DNA of 60,200 nt from the NCBI GenBank assembly GCA_002354095.1, contig DEKX01000013.1, forward strand, positions 19,995 through 80,194, in the 5' to 3' direction. The position numbers were made by a program, and so were the translations under genes. This document shows positions 41,732-51,238 of this stretch, one piece after another; the first letter of the stretch is position 1, and the number at the start of each line of letters is the position of its first letter. The stretch comes from Prevotella sp. UBA2711. Its GTDB lineage: Bacteria > Bacteroidota > Bacteroidia > Bacteroidales > Bacteroidaceae. The notes beneath the pieces were generated by a model. The model was given only the letters and a program-made list of their open reading frames with translations. It did not search any database and was not told the origin of the DNA.

Positions 41732-42205
41732 ATGGCAAAGTATAACATTACAGAAAAGAAGGTGAAGGAAGCCGCATACAGAATGCTGGTTAATCCTGTG
41801 TTGATGGAAGAATTAAAGAGTAAGATCCTTGAAGTCATTGTGATGCAAAAGAAGTACAAGGACAAGGATTATTCTGCAAAAAAGCTCGCGGAAGACTTGG
41901 GAACGAACACCCGTTACATTTCGGCTGTTGTGAACGTGCAGTTCCACACGAACTACACTTCATTCGTGAACAAGTTCCGTATTGAAGAAGCGATGACCCT
42001 AATGGTAGACAAACGTTATCAGGACTTAACGATGGAAGAGATTAGTGACATGGTAGGATTTGCTAACAGGCAGTCGTTCTATGCATCTTTCTACAAGTTC
42101 ATGAACATGACACCAAGGGACTATCGCATGCAGCATTACCAGATTCACCCATCACAAAAGGTCCCTAAGAAAAAGAAAGGACAAGGTAAATCAAAAAATG
42201 TTTAG
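41732..42205 (+). CDS. AraC-type helix-turn-helix regulator
   Basis: A 157-residue protein. The C-terminal domain has two helix-turn-helix units: DYSAKKLAEDLGTNTRYIS and MEEISDMVGFANRQSFYASF, then MNMTPRDYR, the AraC-family signature. The tail is Lys-rich. The N-terminal sensor domain of usual AraC proteins is missing, so it may be a constitutive or partner-controlled regulator. Targets are unknown; the DPP III gene overlaps it by 8 bp and could be one. Confidence 0.82.
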   Translation: MAKYNITEKKVKEAAYRMLVNPVLMEELKSKILEVIVMQKKYKDKDYSAKKLAEDLGTNTRYISAVVNVQFHTNYTSFVNKFRIEEAMTLMVDKRYQDLTMEEISDMVGFANRQSFYASFYKFMNMTPRDYRMQHYQIHPSQKVPKKKKGQGKSKNV

Positions 42206-44114
42206 TTTTACAGACGAACGTTTTGCAGACTTACAACTGCTCAGATACCAGCTTACTGGATTTGAGCAGTTAACTTTGCGCCAAAAGCAATACATATATG
42301 CTTTGTCGCAAGCCACTTTGTATGGCCGCGACATCACGTTCGACCAGTTTGGCCGGTACAATCTGCGTATTCGAAAAATGCTGGAGGCTGTATATACAGC
42401 ACCCGATATAGACCGTACGACGAGCGATTTCAAGGCATTGGAGGTTTATTTGAAGCGGGTGTGGTTCTCTAATGGTATTTACCATCATTACGGCACGGAG
42501 AAATTTGAACCTGGGTTCAGCGAACAGTGGCTGCGTTCTGTTCTCAAGGATTCCGTCCTTGAGTCAGTTCAAGTGGATGATGAACTGCTGGCTGTCATTT
42601 TCGACCCAATGGTGCAGCCTAAACGTGTCAATAAGGCTGATGGTGAAGACTTGCTGCTGACATCAGCTTGTCACTTCTATCAGGGAGTGACACAGCAGGA
42701 GGCAGAGCATTTCTATCAAAAGCAGAAAGAGGCTTACGAGGGCAAGGAGCCCCCGTCGTTCGGTCTGAACAGTACCTTGATAAAGAAAGACGGGCAACTG
42801 GTAGAGGACGTATGGCGGATAGGTGGGCGTTACTCGGAGGCTATCGAAAAGATAGTGTATTGGTTGGAACAAGCCAGTCAATATGCCGAAAACGCGCATC
42901 AACAGCAGGTGATAGCTGATTTGGTCAGCTATTACAAAACAGGTGATTTGCAGTATTTCAACGAGTATTGCAAGAAATGGGTCGGTGAACACGAGGGTAG
43001 GATAGACTTCGTGAACGGATTCATTGAGGTGTATGGTGACCCCTTGGGATTGAAAGGTTCGTGGGAAGGAATTGTGGAATACAAAGACATGGAAGCCACC
43101 AAACGCACACAGACCATCAGCAGCAATGCACAGTGGTTTGAAGACCATTCGCCTGTTGATAAGCGCTTCAGGAAACAACAGGTAAGGGGGGTGACGGCCA
43201 ACGCGATCTGTGCCGCTATGCTGGGTGGCGACGAGTATCCCTCGACTGCTATCGGTATCAATTTGCCCAATGCCGACTGGATCAGGGCTGAATATGGTAG
43301 TAAGAGTATTACAATCAGTAATATCACCGATGCCTACAACCAAGCAGCCCACGGGAATGGGTTTAAAGAGGAATTCGTGATAGACGGGCAGACGCTGGCG
43401 CATATAAATAAATATGGTGACCTGTGTGACGTGTTGCATACTGACTTGCACGAATGTCTGGGACACGGAAGCGGACAATTGTTGCCAGGTACCGATCCCG
43501 ATGCACTGAAGGCTTATGGAAATACCATCGAGGAAGCACGTGCAGACTTGTTTGGGCTTTACTATATGGCTGACGGAAAACTGGTGGAACTGGGGCTGTT
43601 GCCTGACGGCGAAGCCTATAAAGCCGAGTATTATAGCTATATGATGAACGGTCTGTTGACGCAGCTGATTCGTATTCAGCCAGGACATCAGATAGAAGAA
43701 GCTCACATGCGCAACCGCGCACTGATAGCCCACTGGTGTTTGGAAAACGGCGATACGATGGAACTGGTGAAACGAAACGGCAAGACATATCTGCAAGTCA
43801 ACGACTATGAGGGCTTGCGGAAGCAGATAGCCCTGTTGCTGGCAGAAATACAACGCATCAAGAGCGAGGGCGATTACGAGGCAGCACGCCAGTTGGTGGA
43901 GCGATATGCCGTAAAGGTGGACCCTGTAGTGCATCAGGAAATACTGGAACGATATGAGCACTTGAACCTCGCTCCGTATAAGGGTTTCATCAATCCCAAG
44001 ATGATACCCGTGAGGAACGAAAAAGGGGAGGTGACAGATATTCAATTGGATTATACTGAAGGCTACGCGGAGCAGATGTTGCGCTATAGTCAGGATTACG
44101 GAACACTGATATGA
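42198..44114 (+). CDS. Dipeptidyl peptidase III-family metallopeptidase (M49)
   Basis: A 638-residue zinc peptidase of family M49. The signature HECLGH is at 418-423 and the second zinc-ligand motif EEARAD is at 445-450. Family members remove dipeptides from short peptides. There is no signal peptide or lipobox, so the enzyme is predicted cytoplasmic. It begins inside the AraC gene (8-bp overlap), and the AlkD-like gene starts at its stop. Confidence 0.88.
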   Translation: MFSFTDERFADLQLLRYQLTGFEQLTLRQKQYIYALSQATLYGRDITFDQFGRYNLRIRKMLEAVYTAPDIDRTTSDFKALEVYLKRVWFSNGIYHHYGTEKFEPGFSEQWLRSVLKDSVLESVQVDDELLAVIFDPMVQPKRVNKADGEDLLLTSACHFYQGVTQQEAEHFYQKQKEAYEGKEPPSFGLNSTLIKKDGQLVEDVWRIGGRYSEAIEKIVYWLEQASQYAENAHQQQVIADLVSYYKTGDLQYFNEYCKKWVGEHEGRIDFVNGFIEVYGDPLGLKGSWEGIVEYKDMEATKRTQTISSNAQWFEDHSPVDKRFRKQQVRGVTANAICAAMLGGDEYPSTAIGINLPNADWIRAEYGSKSITISNITDAYNQAAHGNGFKEEFVIDGQTLAHINKYGDLCDVLHTDLHECLGHGSGQLLPGTDPDALKAYGNTIEEARADLFGLYYMADGKLVELGLLPDGEAYKAEYYSYMMNGLLTQLIRIQPGHQIEEAHMRNRALIAHWCLENGDTMELVKRNGKTYLQVNDYEGLRKQIALLLAEIQRIKSEGDYEAARQLVERYAVKVDPVVHQEILERYEHLNLAPYKGFINPKMIPVRNEKGEVTDIQLDYTEGYAEQMLRYSQDYGTLI

Positions 44115-44755
44115 ATGAGGATCTGCAACAACGAGTGAAGGAAATCAAGCAGTCGTTCAGACTGCTGATGGACGGAAAGACGGCTCAGTCAATGCGTGAC
44201 AAGGGGTTGGAGTATAAACTCAATTGGGGCGCCTCCATCCCCATGCTGAAAGATATGGCACGCGAAATAGCCGACAGCAAGCAGTCAAATGCCTATAGCC
44301 TTTATGAACTGGCCATTGAACTATGGAAGGCTGATGTGCGCGAATGCAAGATACTGGCTACGATGCTGATGCCCGCTGACGAGATGTTGCCGGAAGTGGC
44401 GGATATCTGGATGGAACAGACCGTATCGCAGGAAATAGCAGAACAGGCAGCTTTCAACCTTTATCAGTATTTGCCCTATGCGCCTGCGAAAGCCTATCAG
44501 TGGATAGCCTCAGACAAGGAATTATACCAGTTTTGCGGATTTCATATCCTGACCCGTCTGTTGATGAACAAACAAGAGCCTAACGAACGGGGTATCAACG
44601 AGTTGATAGACCAGGCGCTCGTAGCTTTGCAAGGCGACTCGCTGATGGTGAAGAAAGCCGCCATGCAATGTCTGATTCGTTTCTCAGAATTAGGACTTGT
44701 CTATGAGCGTATGACAAAAAGTGCACTGAAAAAGCATAATTTAGATTTTTTTTAA
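44111..44755 (+). CDS. DNA alkylation repair-like (AlkD/HEAT) protein
   Basis: A 214-residue all-helical protein of the DNA alkylation repair family, with repeat-like blocks LNWGASIPMLKDMAREIA, YELAIELWKADVRECKILATML and AAFNLYQYLPYAPAKAYQWI. AlkD-type proteins recognise alkylated purines without base flipping. Catalytic activity is not shown by motif here. ATG overlaps the peptidase stop by 4 bp (ATGA). Confidence 0.72.
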   Translation: MNEDLQQRVKEIKQSFRLLMDGKTAQSMRDKGLEYKLNWGASIPMLKDMAREIADSKQSNAYSLYELAIELWKADVRECKILATMLMPADEMLPEVADIWMEQTVSQEIAEQAAFNLYQYLPYAPAKAYQWIASDKELYQFCGFHILTRLLMNKQEPNERGINELIDQALVALQGDSLMVKKAAMQCLIRFSELGLVYERMTKSALKKHNLDFF

Positions 44756-44787
44756 ATAATTAATGCCGTAATCTGAATAAATTATTG

Positions 44788-44795
44788 TAATTTTG
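44788..44795 (+). promoter_or_regulatory. Candidate -7 box of fur-purA operon
   Basis: TAATTTTG, about 26 bp before the Fur ATG. Confidence 0.5.
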
Positions 44796-44821
44796 TGCGG
44801 TTTTTAGGTATTAATTATTAG

Positions 44822-45322
44822 ATGAAAGAAAGTGTAAGAACGATTGTCAGACAGATTCTGGATAATTATCTGGAAGTGAATAATCGTAGAAAAACTCCTG
44901 AGAGGTATGCGATTCTGGAGGCAGTCTATGATACCAACGGACATTTTACACTCGAAGATTTGAGCGAAAAACTGGCTGAGGAAAACAGGTTCCCTGTCAG
45001 TAGGGCTACGCTGTATAACACGCTGAAGCTGTTTATGGAATTGCGATTGGTGATTCGTCACCGCTTCCAGGGACAGACTAAGTATGAGGCTTGTTACGAT
45101 AATAACAGTCATAGTCATCAGATATGTACGGTATGCGGTAAGGTGACTGAAATCAAGTCGCCACAGATTCAAGACGCCATAGGAAACATGCATCTGAAGC
45201 GATTCCGCAAGGATGGTTTCTCGCTGTATATTTATGGTGTATGCAGCACCTGTCAGGCAAAGATTACGCGTACGAAGACCAAACAGAAAACAGTAAAAAC
45301 TCAAAATAAGAAAAGTAAATGA
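44822..45322 (+). CDS. Fur-family transcriptional regulator
   Basis: A 166-residue metal-dependent regulator. A winged helix (about 25-95, TERYAILEAV-like start and SRATLYNTLKLFMELRLV) precedes a metal-binding domain with HSHQICTVCGKVTEI and CSTCQAKI, the two CxxC pairs that hold structural zinc. It may be Fur, Zur or PerR; the sensed signal is unclear. The C-terminus is Lys-rich. The stop overlaps purA by 4 bp (ATGA), so it is co-expressed with purA. Confidence 0.88.
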   Translation: MKESVRTIVRQILDNYLEVNNRRKTPERYAILEAVYDTNGHFTLEDLSEKLAEENRFPVSRATLYNTLKLFMELRLVIRHRFQGQTKYEACYDNNSHSHQICTVCGKVTEIKSPQIQDAIGNMHLKRFRKDGFSLYIYGVCSTCQAKITRTKTKQKTVKTQNKKSK

Positions 45323-46590
45323 ATCAAGGTAAAGTTGACGTCCTGCTCGGTTTACAGTGGGGTGATGAAGGTAAGGGAAAGGTGGTTGACGTATTGACAC
45401 CACAGTACGATGTAGTAGCTCGTTTCCAAGGAGGTCCGAATGCCGGTCATACCTTGGAGTTTGAGGGACAGAAGTATGTGCTTCGCAGTATTCCATCTGG
45501 TATTTTCCAGGGTGGTAAAGTGAATATCATCGGAAATGGTGTGGTGCTGGCTCCGGATCTCTTCATGGAGGAAGCCAAATCGCTGGAAGCCAGTGGTCAT
45601 GAACTGAAGAGCCGTCTTCACATCTCGAAGAAAGCCCATCTGATTATGCCCACCCATCGCGTACTGGATGCAGCCTATGAGGCTCAGAAGGGCAAGAACA
45701 AGGTAGGTACAACAGGAAAGGGCATCGGTCCGACATATACGGATAAAGTATCGCGTAACGGACTCCGTGTAGGTGATATCTTAGACCGCTTTGAAGAGAA
45801 ATATGCAGCTGCAAAGGCTCGTCACGAGGCTATTCTGAAATCGCTGAACTTCGAATACGATATCACAGAGGTAGAGAAGAAATGGTTGGAGGGTATCGAA
45901 TACCTGCGCCAGTTCCCCATCGTTGATTCTGAACACGAAATCAACAACCTGTTGAAGAGTGGAAAGAGTGTGCTCTGTGAAGGTGCTCAGGGAACGATGC
46001 TCGACATCGATTTTGGTTCATATCCCTTTGTTACTTCATCAAACACTATCTGTGCAGGTGCTTGTACGGGTTTGGGCATCGGTCCTAACAAGATTGGCGA
46101 TGTCTATGGCATCATGAAGGCTTATTGCACACGTGTGGGTGCAGGACCTTTCCCCACCGAACTGTTTGACGAGACGGGTAAGCGTATTCGCGACTTGGGT
46201 CATGAGTACGGTGCTGTAACGGGACGTGAGCGCCGTTGCGGATGGATTGACCTCGTAGCCCTGAAATATTCTATCATGGTGAATGGTGTTACCCAACTGA
46301 TCATGATGAAGAGCGACGTTCTGGATGATTTCGAAACCATCAAGGCTTGTGTGGCATATAAGCAGAATGGTGAAAAAATCGACTACTTCCCCTATAACAT
46401 TGAGGATGGTATCGAACCCGTCTATAAGGAACTGCCCGGTTGGAAGACGGATATGACCAAGTTTACAAGTGAGGACGAGTTCCCTCAGGCTTTCAAGGAT
46501 TACATCCAGTTCCTGGAGGCTGAGTTGGAGACTCCTATTAAGATTATCTCTATCGGTCCTGACCGTGCACAAACAATTGTAAGAAAGTAA
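45319..46590 (+). CDS. purA: Adenylosuccinate synthetase
   Basis: A 423-residue enzyme with the GTP loop GLQWGDEGKGKVVD, QGGPNAGHT, and GTTGKGIGPTYTDK, all near the N-terminus, and the C-terminal block EYGAVTGRERRCGW. It makes adenylosuccinate from IMP and aspartate in AMP synthesis. It is coupled to the Fur-family gene and immediately followed by hisS. Confidence 0.97.
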   Translation: MNQGKVDVLLGLQWGDEGKGKVVDVLTPQYDVVARFQGGPNAGHTLEFEGQKYVLRSIPSGIFQGGKVNIIGNGVVLAPDLFMEEAKSLEASGHELKSRLHISKKAHLIMPTHRVLDAAYEAQKGKNKVGTTGKGIGPTYTDKVSRNGLRVGDILDRFEEKYAAAKARHEAILKSLNFEYDITEVEKKWLEGIEYLRQFPIVDSEHEINNLLKSGKSVLCEGAQGTMLDIDFGSYPFVTSSNTICAGACTGLGIGPNKIGDVYGIMKAYCTRVGAGPFPTELFDETGKRIRDLGHEYGAVTGRERRCGWIDLVALKYSIMVNGVTQLIMMKSDVLDDFETIKACVAYKQNGEKIDYFPYNIEDGIEPVYKELPGWKTDMTKFTSEDEFPQAFKDYIQFLEAELETPIKIISIGPDRAQTIVRK

Positions 46591-47949
46591 ATGGCACAGA
46601 AACCAAGTATTCCAAAAGGAACGCGCGACTTCGGACCAGTGGAAATGGCGAAGCGCAACTATATATTCAATACCATTCGCGAGGTATATGCGCTCTATGG
46701 TTTCCAACAGATAGAGACTCCTGCTATGGAAACCCTGCAGACACTGATGGGTAAGTATGGTGAAGAGGGCGACAAACTGCTTTTCAAGATACTGAACAGC
46801 GGTGACTTCATGAATAAGGTGACAGAGCAGGAACTTGCAGAACGCAATGCGCTGCATCTGGCTGCAAAACTCTGCGAGAAGGGATTGCGTTATGACCTGA
46901 CAGTACCTTTTGCCCGTTATGTGGTAATGCATCGTGAGGAATTGCAGTTGCCTTTCAAACGTTACCAGATACAACCTGTGTGGCGTGCAGACCGCCCTCA
47001 GAAGGGGCGCTACCGCGAGTTCTATCAGTGTGATGCGGATGTGGTGGGTTCGGACTCACTGCTTAATGAGGTGGAACTGATGCAGATTGTTGATACGGTG
47101 TTCACCCGATTCGGGATCCGCGTACAAATCAAAATCAACAACCGAAAGATTTTGTCGGGAATCGCTGAGGTCATCGGTGCTGCTGAAAAGATTGTAGATA
47201 TCACGGTAGCTATCGACAAACTCGATAAGATTGGCATCGACAATGTGAATGCGGAACTGAAGGAAGACGGACTGAGTGATGAACAGATCAGTAAGTTGCA
47301 GCCCATCATCCTGTTGTCTGGAACCAACGACGAGAAGTTAAAGACCATCGCTGAGGTGCTCAGTACAAGTGAGACGGGTAAGAAAGGTGTTGAAGAGACG
47401 CAATATATCTTGGACGTGCTGAAGAAGGTGGGGCTGAAGAACGAAATACAGCTTGACCTGACCTTAGCTCGCGGACTGAACTACTATACGGGTGCTATCT
47501 TCGAAGTGAAGGCATTGGACGTTGAGATGGGCAGCATCACCGGTGGCGGACGATACGATAATCTGACGGGTATCTTCGGTATGCCCGGACTGAGTGGTGT
47601 AGGTATCTCGTTCGGTGCCGACCGTATCTATGATGTACTCAACACGCTCGACCTTTATCCGAAAGATTCGATGAACGCTACACAAATCCTGTTTATCAAT
47701 TTCGGTGAAAAGGAAACAGCCTACTGTATGCCTATCATTAAGCAGGTGCGTGAAAAGGGTATTCGTGCTGAAATCTTCCCTGATGCGGCTAAGATGAAGA
47801 AGCAAATGGCTTATGCCAATGCCAAACAGATTCCATACGTGGCTCTTGCCGGAGAGAACGAGATGAAGGAAGGTAAGGTGACATTGAAAAATATGGAAAC
47901 AGGCGAACAGCAATTACTATCCTTAGAACAAATACTTGAACTACTATGA
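46591..47949 (+). CDS. hisS: Histidyl-tRNA synthetase
   Basis: A 452-residue class II synthetase. Motif 1 precedes QQIETPAMETLQTL; motif 2 is PVWRADRPQKGRYREFYQCD; the histidine A signature is LARGLNYYTGAIFEV and motif 3 includes GVGISFGADRIYD. A C-terminal anticodon domain (about 350-452) follows. It starts directly after the purA stop. Confidence 0.96.
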   Translation: MAQKPSIPKGTRDFGPVEMAKRNYIFNTIREVYALYGFQQIETPAMETLQTLMGKYGEEGDKLLFKILNSGDFMNKVTEQELAERNALHLAAKLCEKGLRYDLTVPFARYVVMHREELQLPFKRYQIQPVWRADRPQKGRYREFYQCDADVVGSDSLLNEVELMQIVDTVFTRFGIRVQIKINNRKILSGIAEVIGAAEKIVDITVAIDKLDKIGIDNVNAELKEDGLSDEQISKLQPIILLSGTNDEKLKTIAEVLSTSETGKKGVEETQYILDVLKKVGLKNEIQLDLTLARGLNYYTGAIFEVKALDVEMGSITGGGRYDNLTGIFGMPGLSGVGISFGADRIYDVLNTLDLYPKDSMNATQILFINFGEKETAYCMPIIKQVREKGIRAEIFPDAAKMKKQMAYANAKQIPYVALAGENEMKEGKVTLKNMETGEQQLLSLEQILELL

Positions 47950-48770
47950 GAAAATTAATCTGTCTGTTGGTTGCACTCGTTGCACTGACGTCATTTGCTC
48001 CAAAGCATGTCACCACGATTTTTATCATCGGTGACTCTACTGCAGCAAAGAAAGACCTGTCGAAGGGTACACCAGAAAGAGGTTGGGGTATGGCACTCCA
48101 GGAATATTTCGACTCCACGTTTATCCGTGTAGATAATCATGCTGTCAATGGTCGCTCATCCAAGAGTTTCATCACGGAAGGGCGTTGGGACAAAGTGCTC
48201 TCACTGATCAAGCCAGGTGACTATGTTATCATCCAGTTTGGACATAATGATGAGAAACCTCAGCCTGAACGTCACACCGACCCAGGTTCAACCTTCGACT
48301 ACAATCTATCGAAGTTTGTGCGCGAGACTCGCGAGAAGGGTGGTATCCCAGTGATTATGAACCCGGTGGCTCGCCGTAACTTTGCAGTGAAGGCTGTGAA
48401 GAATGATGACGACGAGGCTCTGCGCAACACTACCTTTGCTGACGGTGCACAAATCGTAGAGGGTGACTCACTGGTAGATACTCACATGCTTTATGCCGTA
48501 GCTCCCCGTGAAGTAGCTCAGCGCATGAATGCCCATTTCGTGGATGCCAACCGCATCACCACTCAACTTGAGCAGTCGTTGGGTGTGGAGGGTTCCAAGA
48601 AAATACACATGTGGTATAAACCAGGTGAGATAGCCAGCATCCCTCAGGGACGTCAGGACAATACACATTATAATATATATGGTGCTCATGTGGTTGCCGG
48701 TTTGTTGGCTGATGCTTTGACAGAGGAAATACCTTTGTTAAAAAAGTATCAACTGAAAGTAGAAAAGTGA
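47946..48770 (+). CDS. Rhamnogalacturonan acetylesterase-like SGNH hydrolase
   Basis: A 274-residue exported esterase. A signal peptide (LICLLVALVALTSFA) is followed by the SGNH block I GDSTAAK, block II with NGRSSKSF, block III GHND (FGHNDEKPQ), and block V DNTHYNIYGA with the His. This is the CE12 rhamnogalacturonan acetylesterase pattern. It could remove acetyl groups from pectin, but it is outside any polysaccharide locus here. ATG overlaps hisS as ATGA. Confidence 0.85.
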   Translation: MRKLICLLVALVALTSFAPKHVTTIFIIGDSTAAKKDLSKGTPERGWGMALQEYFDSTFIRVDNHAVNGRSSKSFITEGRWDKVLSLIKPGDYVIIQFGHNDEKPQPERHTDPGSTFDYNLSKFVRETREKGGIPVIMNPVARRNFAVKAVKNDDDEALRNTTFADGAQIVEGDSLVDTHMLYAVAPREVAQRMNAHFVDANRITTQLEQSLGVEGSKKIHMWYKPGEIASIPQGRQDNTHYNIYGAHVVAGLLADALTEEIPLLKKYQLKVEK

Positions 48771-48796
48771 TTTAAACTTCGTCTAAATTATAATAT

Positions 48797-48830
48797 AAAT
48801 CCTGCAAATATTTGCGGGATTTATTTTTTA
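48797..48830 (+). terminator. Terminator of fur-purA-hisS operon
   Basis: A 12-bp stem AAATCCTGCAAA/TTTGCGGGATTT (one G-T pair) followed by a T run. Its downstream arm also contains the -33 box of the rubrerythrin promoter. Confidence 0.8.
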
Positions 48831-48842
48831 TGCGTATCTTTG
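48811..48842 (+). promoter_or_regulatory. Rubrerythrin promoter overlapping the terminator
   Basis: TTTG (48811-48814), exactly 20-bp spacer, TATCTTTG (48835-48842). The -33 box lies in the terminator arm. Confidence 0.75.
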
Positions 48843-48881
48843 CGAAAACAATATTTCTATTAAACTAAACAAGTTAAGATT

Positions 48882-49439
48882 ATGAAGAAAAAATTCATTT
48901 GCGCCGTTTGTGGATATATCTATGAAGGCGAAGAGGCTCCTGAGCAGTGCCCTATTTGTAAAGCTCCTGCTTCTAAGTTCTCAGAACTGAAGGATGATGC
49001 TGATATGACTTACGCTACTGTTCATAAGATTGGTGACGGTAAGCCCGAGGGTGTCAGTGAGGAAATGATCCAGGACCTCCGCAACCATTTCAATGGTGAG
49101 TGTGGTGAGGTTGGTATGTATCTCGCTATGGCTCGTCAGGCAGACCGTGAGGGCTATCCCGAGATTGCCGAGGCTTTCAAGCGTTATGCTTTTGAGGAGG
49201 CAGACCATGCTTCCCGTTTTGCTGAGTTGCTGGGTGAGTGCGTTTGGGATACCAAGACCAACTTGGAGAAGCGTGCTGCCGCAGAGGCTGGTGCTTGCGA
49301 GGATAAGTTCCGTATTGCCAAGAATGCTAAGGCTGCTGGTTTTGACGCAATCCATGATACTGTTCATGAGATGGCTAAGGACGAAGCTCGTCATGGTGCA
49401 GGTTTTGCAGGATTACTGAAGAGATATTTTGGTAAATAA
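48882..49439 (+). CDS. Reverse-type rubrerythrin
   Basis: A 185-residue protein. An N-terminal rubredoxin domain (CAVCG and CPICK) precedes a ferritin-like di-iron domain with FNGECGEVGMYLAMAR, EEADHASRF and EMAKDEARHG, the Glu and His ligands. The order, rubredoxin first, is reversed relative to classical rubrerythrin. It reduces hydrogen peroxide in anaerobes. Expressed from its own promoter. Confidence 0.93.
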   Translation: MKKKFICAVCGYIYEGEEAPEQCPICKAPASKFSELKDDADMTYATVHKIGDGKPEGVSEEMIQDLRNHFNGECGEVGMYLAMARQADREGYPEIAEAFKRYAFEEADHASRFAELLGECVWDTKTNLEKRAAAEAGACEDKFRIAKNAKAAGFDAIHDTVHEMAKDEARHGAGFAGLLKRYFGK

Positions 49440-49476
49440 AGGCAATAAATTTTGAAGGAATCCGTTTTTTCTAAAG

Positions 49477-50763
49477 ATGATGAAGCGGATTCCTTTACTG
49501 ATTCTCACCCTAAGTCTGTTGCTGATAGGGTGCTCTGACAACGATAAATTCTCGTCAGACGCATCGGCTATGCTATCTTTTTCAGTTGATAGTGTAGCAA
49601 TGGACACCGTATTTTCAAAGACTTCTACCCGTACTTACGATTTCTGGGTTCACAACAAAGGAAATTCTGGAGTCCGTATCCGTGAGGTACGTTTATGTCA
49701 GCCTTCGCTGTCTCATTTCCGTGTCAATGTGGATGGCAACTATGTTGATTCTGTTGCATACGATTTTGAAGTGCGCAAAGGCGATTCGATTCGAGTCTTC
49801 GTGGAATTGACTGCTCCTGAGACGAAACAGGAAACACCACAGCGCATTGAAGACTTGTTGGTGTTCTCATTGGAAAATGGTAAGGAGCAACCCTTGCGAC
49901 TCATTGCATATAGTTGGAAGGCTGTCTTTTATAAAGAAACATTGGTGGTCAGTGAGGATATGCTGATTGACGAACGCCGACCTATTGTCTTCCAAAAGGG
50001 TATTGTCGTCAATCAAGGGGCTACGTTGACACTTTCGCATGCTCAGCTTTACTTCCATGACGGTGCGGGGATAGAGGTCAACGGCAACTTGATAGCTGAC
50101 AGTTGTCTCTTTAGGGGCGATCGTCTTGACCGTATGTTCAGCTATCTTCCATACGACCGAGTCAGTGGTCAGTGGAAGGGTATCTTTATTCATGGTTCAA
50201 CAAATAGTAAATTGCAGGACTGCGAAATAAGAAGCAGTTATTCCGGTGTCGTGTGCGACGGGCATGCCTCGCTCACTATGCTGCGTTGCATAGTTCATAA
50301 TTGTAAAGGGGTAGGTGTGGAAATGGACGAATCTTCATTGTCGCTCGACAGTTGCCGCATCACCAACACGTTGGGTGATTGTCTGAATCTGATAGAATCG
50401 TCGGTCAGTATGGATCACACGACGTTGGCACAATTCTATCCGTTCTCTGCTGAACGGGGCGTGGCATTGCGTTTCGATGAGAATAGTATGGTGATTTGCG
50501 ACAACAGCCTTGTCACAGGTTATGATGAAGACGTTGTGATGGGTGGAGGCACTAATTTCTTCTTCGAAAACTGTATTCTTCGTACACTCAAACCTGCCGA
50601 TTTGGAAGATTTCGTCGATGTGATTTTCGAAAGCCCTAAGGACGAAATACAGGGAGATAAACACTTCAAAGTTTTTGACACAGATAACCTTTTCTATAAT
50701 TTCTCTATCAAAGAAGAATCGCCTGCCTTTGGTAAAAAGATTGGTGATCTTAGAAATCTGTAA
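49477..50763 (+). CDS. Beta-helix lipoprotein of unknown function
   Basis: A 428-residue lipoprotein with lipobox LLIGC near residue 19. After a beta-sandwich-like region (about 30-150) the sequence has repeated short strands with Asp, Asn and Cys (LQDCEIRSSYSGVVCDG, LSLDSCRITNTLGDC), as in right-handed parallel beta-helices. This fold often binds or cleaves polysaccharides, but no catalytic motif is evident. ATG 49480 is an equivalent start. The stop overlaps convergent cdd by 14 bp. Confidence 0.75.
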   Translation: MMKRIPLLILTLSLLLIGCSDNDKFSSDASAMLSFSVDSVAMDTVFSKTSTRTYDFWVHNKGNSGVRIREVRLCQPSLSHFRVNVDGNYVDSVAYDFEVRKGDSIRVFVELTAPETKQETPQRIEDLLVFSLENGKEQPLRLIAYSWKAVFYKETLVVSEDMLIDERRPIVFQKGIVVNQGATLTLSHAQLYFHDGAGIEVNGNLIADSCLFRGDRLDRMFSYLPYDRVSGQWKGIFIHGSTNSKLQDCEIRSSYSGVVCDGHASLTMLRCIVHNCKGVGVEMDESSLSLDSCRITNTLGDCLNLIESSVSMDHTTLAQFYPFSAERGVALRFDENSMVICDNSLVTGYDEDVVMGGGTNFFFENCILRTLKPADLEDFVDVIFESPKDEIQGDKHFKVFDTDNLFYNFSIKEESPAFGKKIGDLRNL

Positions 50764-51223
50764 AACTTAAAGGCATCAGTTGCTGAATCCCCTCAACGAC
50801 GTAGATTTTATCTGTGCCGTAAAGAATAATGCGTACGGGTTTGTGATAGCGCTTTTCAACTTCCAATATCGCCTGTCTGCAAATGCCGCAAGGACTGATA
50901 GGACTTTCCTGTAGGTTGCCGTCTGGCTTGCGGGCAGCAATAGCAATCATCTGAATAGGTACTTCTGGGAATTGGGTGCCTGCAGCGAATAAAGCAGTCC
51001 GTTCAGCACAGATTCCTGCTCCGAACGATACATTTTCCTGATTGCTTCCCATGATGGTTTCACCATTTTCCAAAAGTACAGCAGCACCTACATGAAAGTT
51101 GGAGTAAACGGCATAGGAACGGTAGGTGGCTTTGATAGCTGCTTGAACTAATTCTTGCTCTTTTGGTGACAAATCCGTCATTTGAGCCACCTTAATAGAT
51201 GATTTAAGCACCATTTCTTCCAT
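50750..51223 (-). CDS. cdd: Cytidine deaminase
   Basis: A 157-residue enzyme with the zinc site CAERTALFAAG (Cys, catalytic Glu) and PCGICRQ (two more Cys), and N-terminal substrate block YSNFHVGAAVL. It deaminates cytidine to uridine in pyrimidine salvage. The start at 51223 is chosen because the promoter -7 box lies at 51243-51250; the longer open frame passes through it. Confidence 0.93.
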   Translation of the reverse strand: MEEMVLKSSIKVAQMTDLSPKEQELVQAAIKATYRSYAVYSNFHVGAAVLLENGETIMGSNQENVSFGAGICAERTALFAAGTQFPEVPIQMIAIAARKPDGNLQESPISPCGICRQAILEVEKRYHKPVRIILYGTDKIYVVEGIQQLMPLSFTDF

Positions 51224-51238
51224 AATATTCAGATTTTT

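Noticed and set aside
42663..44045. 460-codon frame opposite the DPP III gene
   Set aside because: Antisense mirror of a well-motifed peptidase; no promoter and Gln/His-rich composition.
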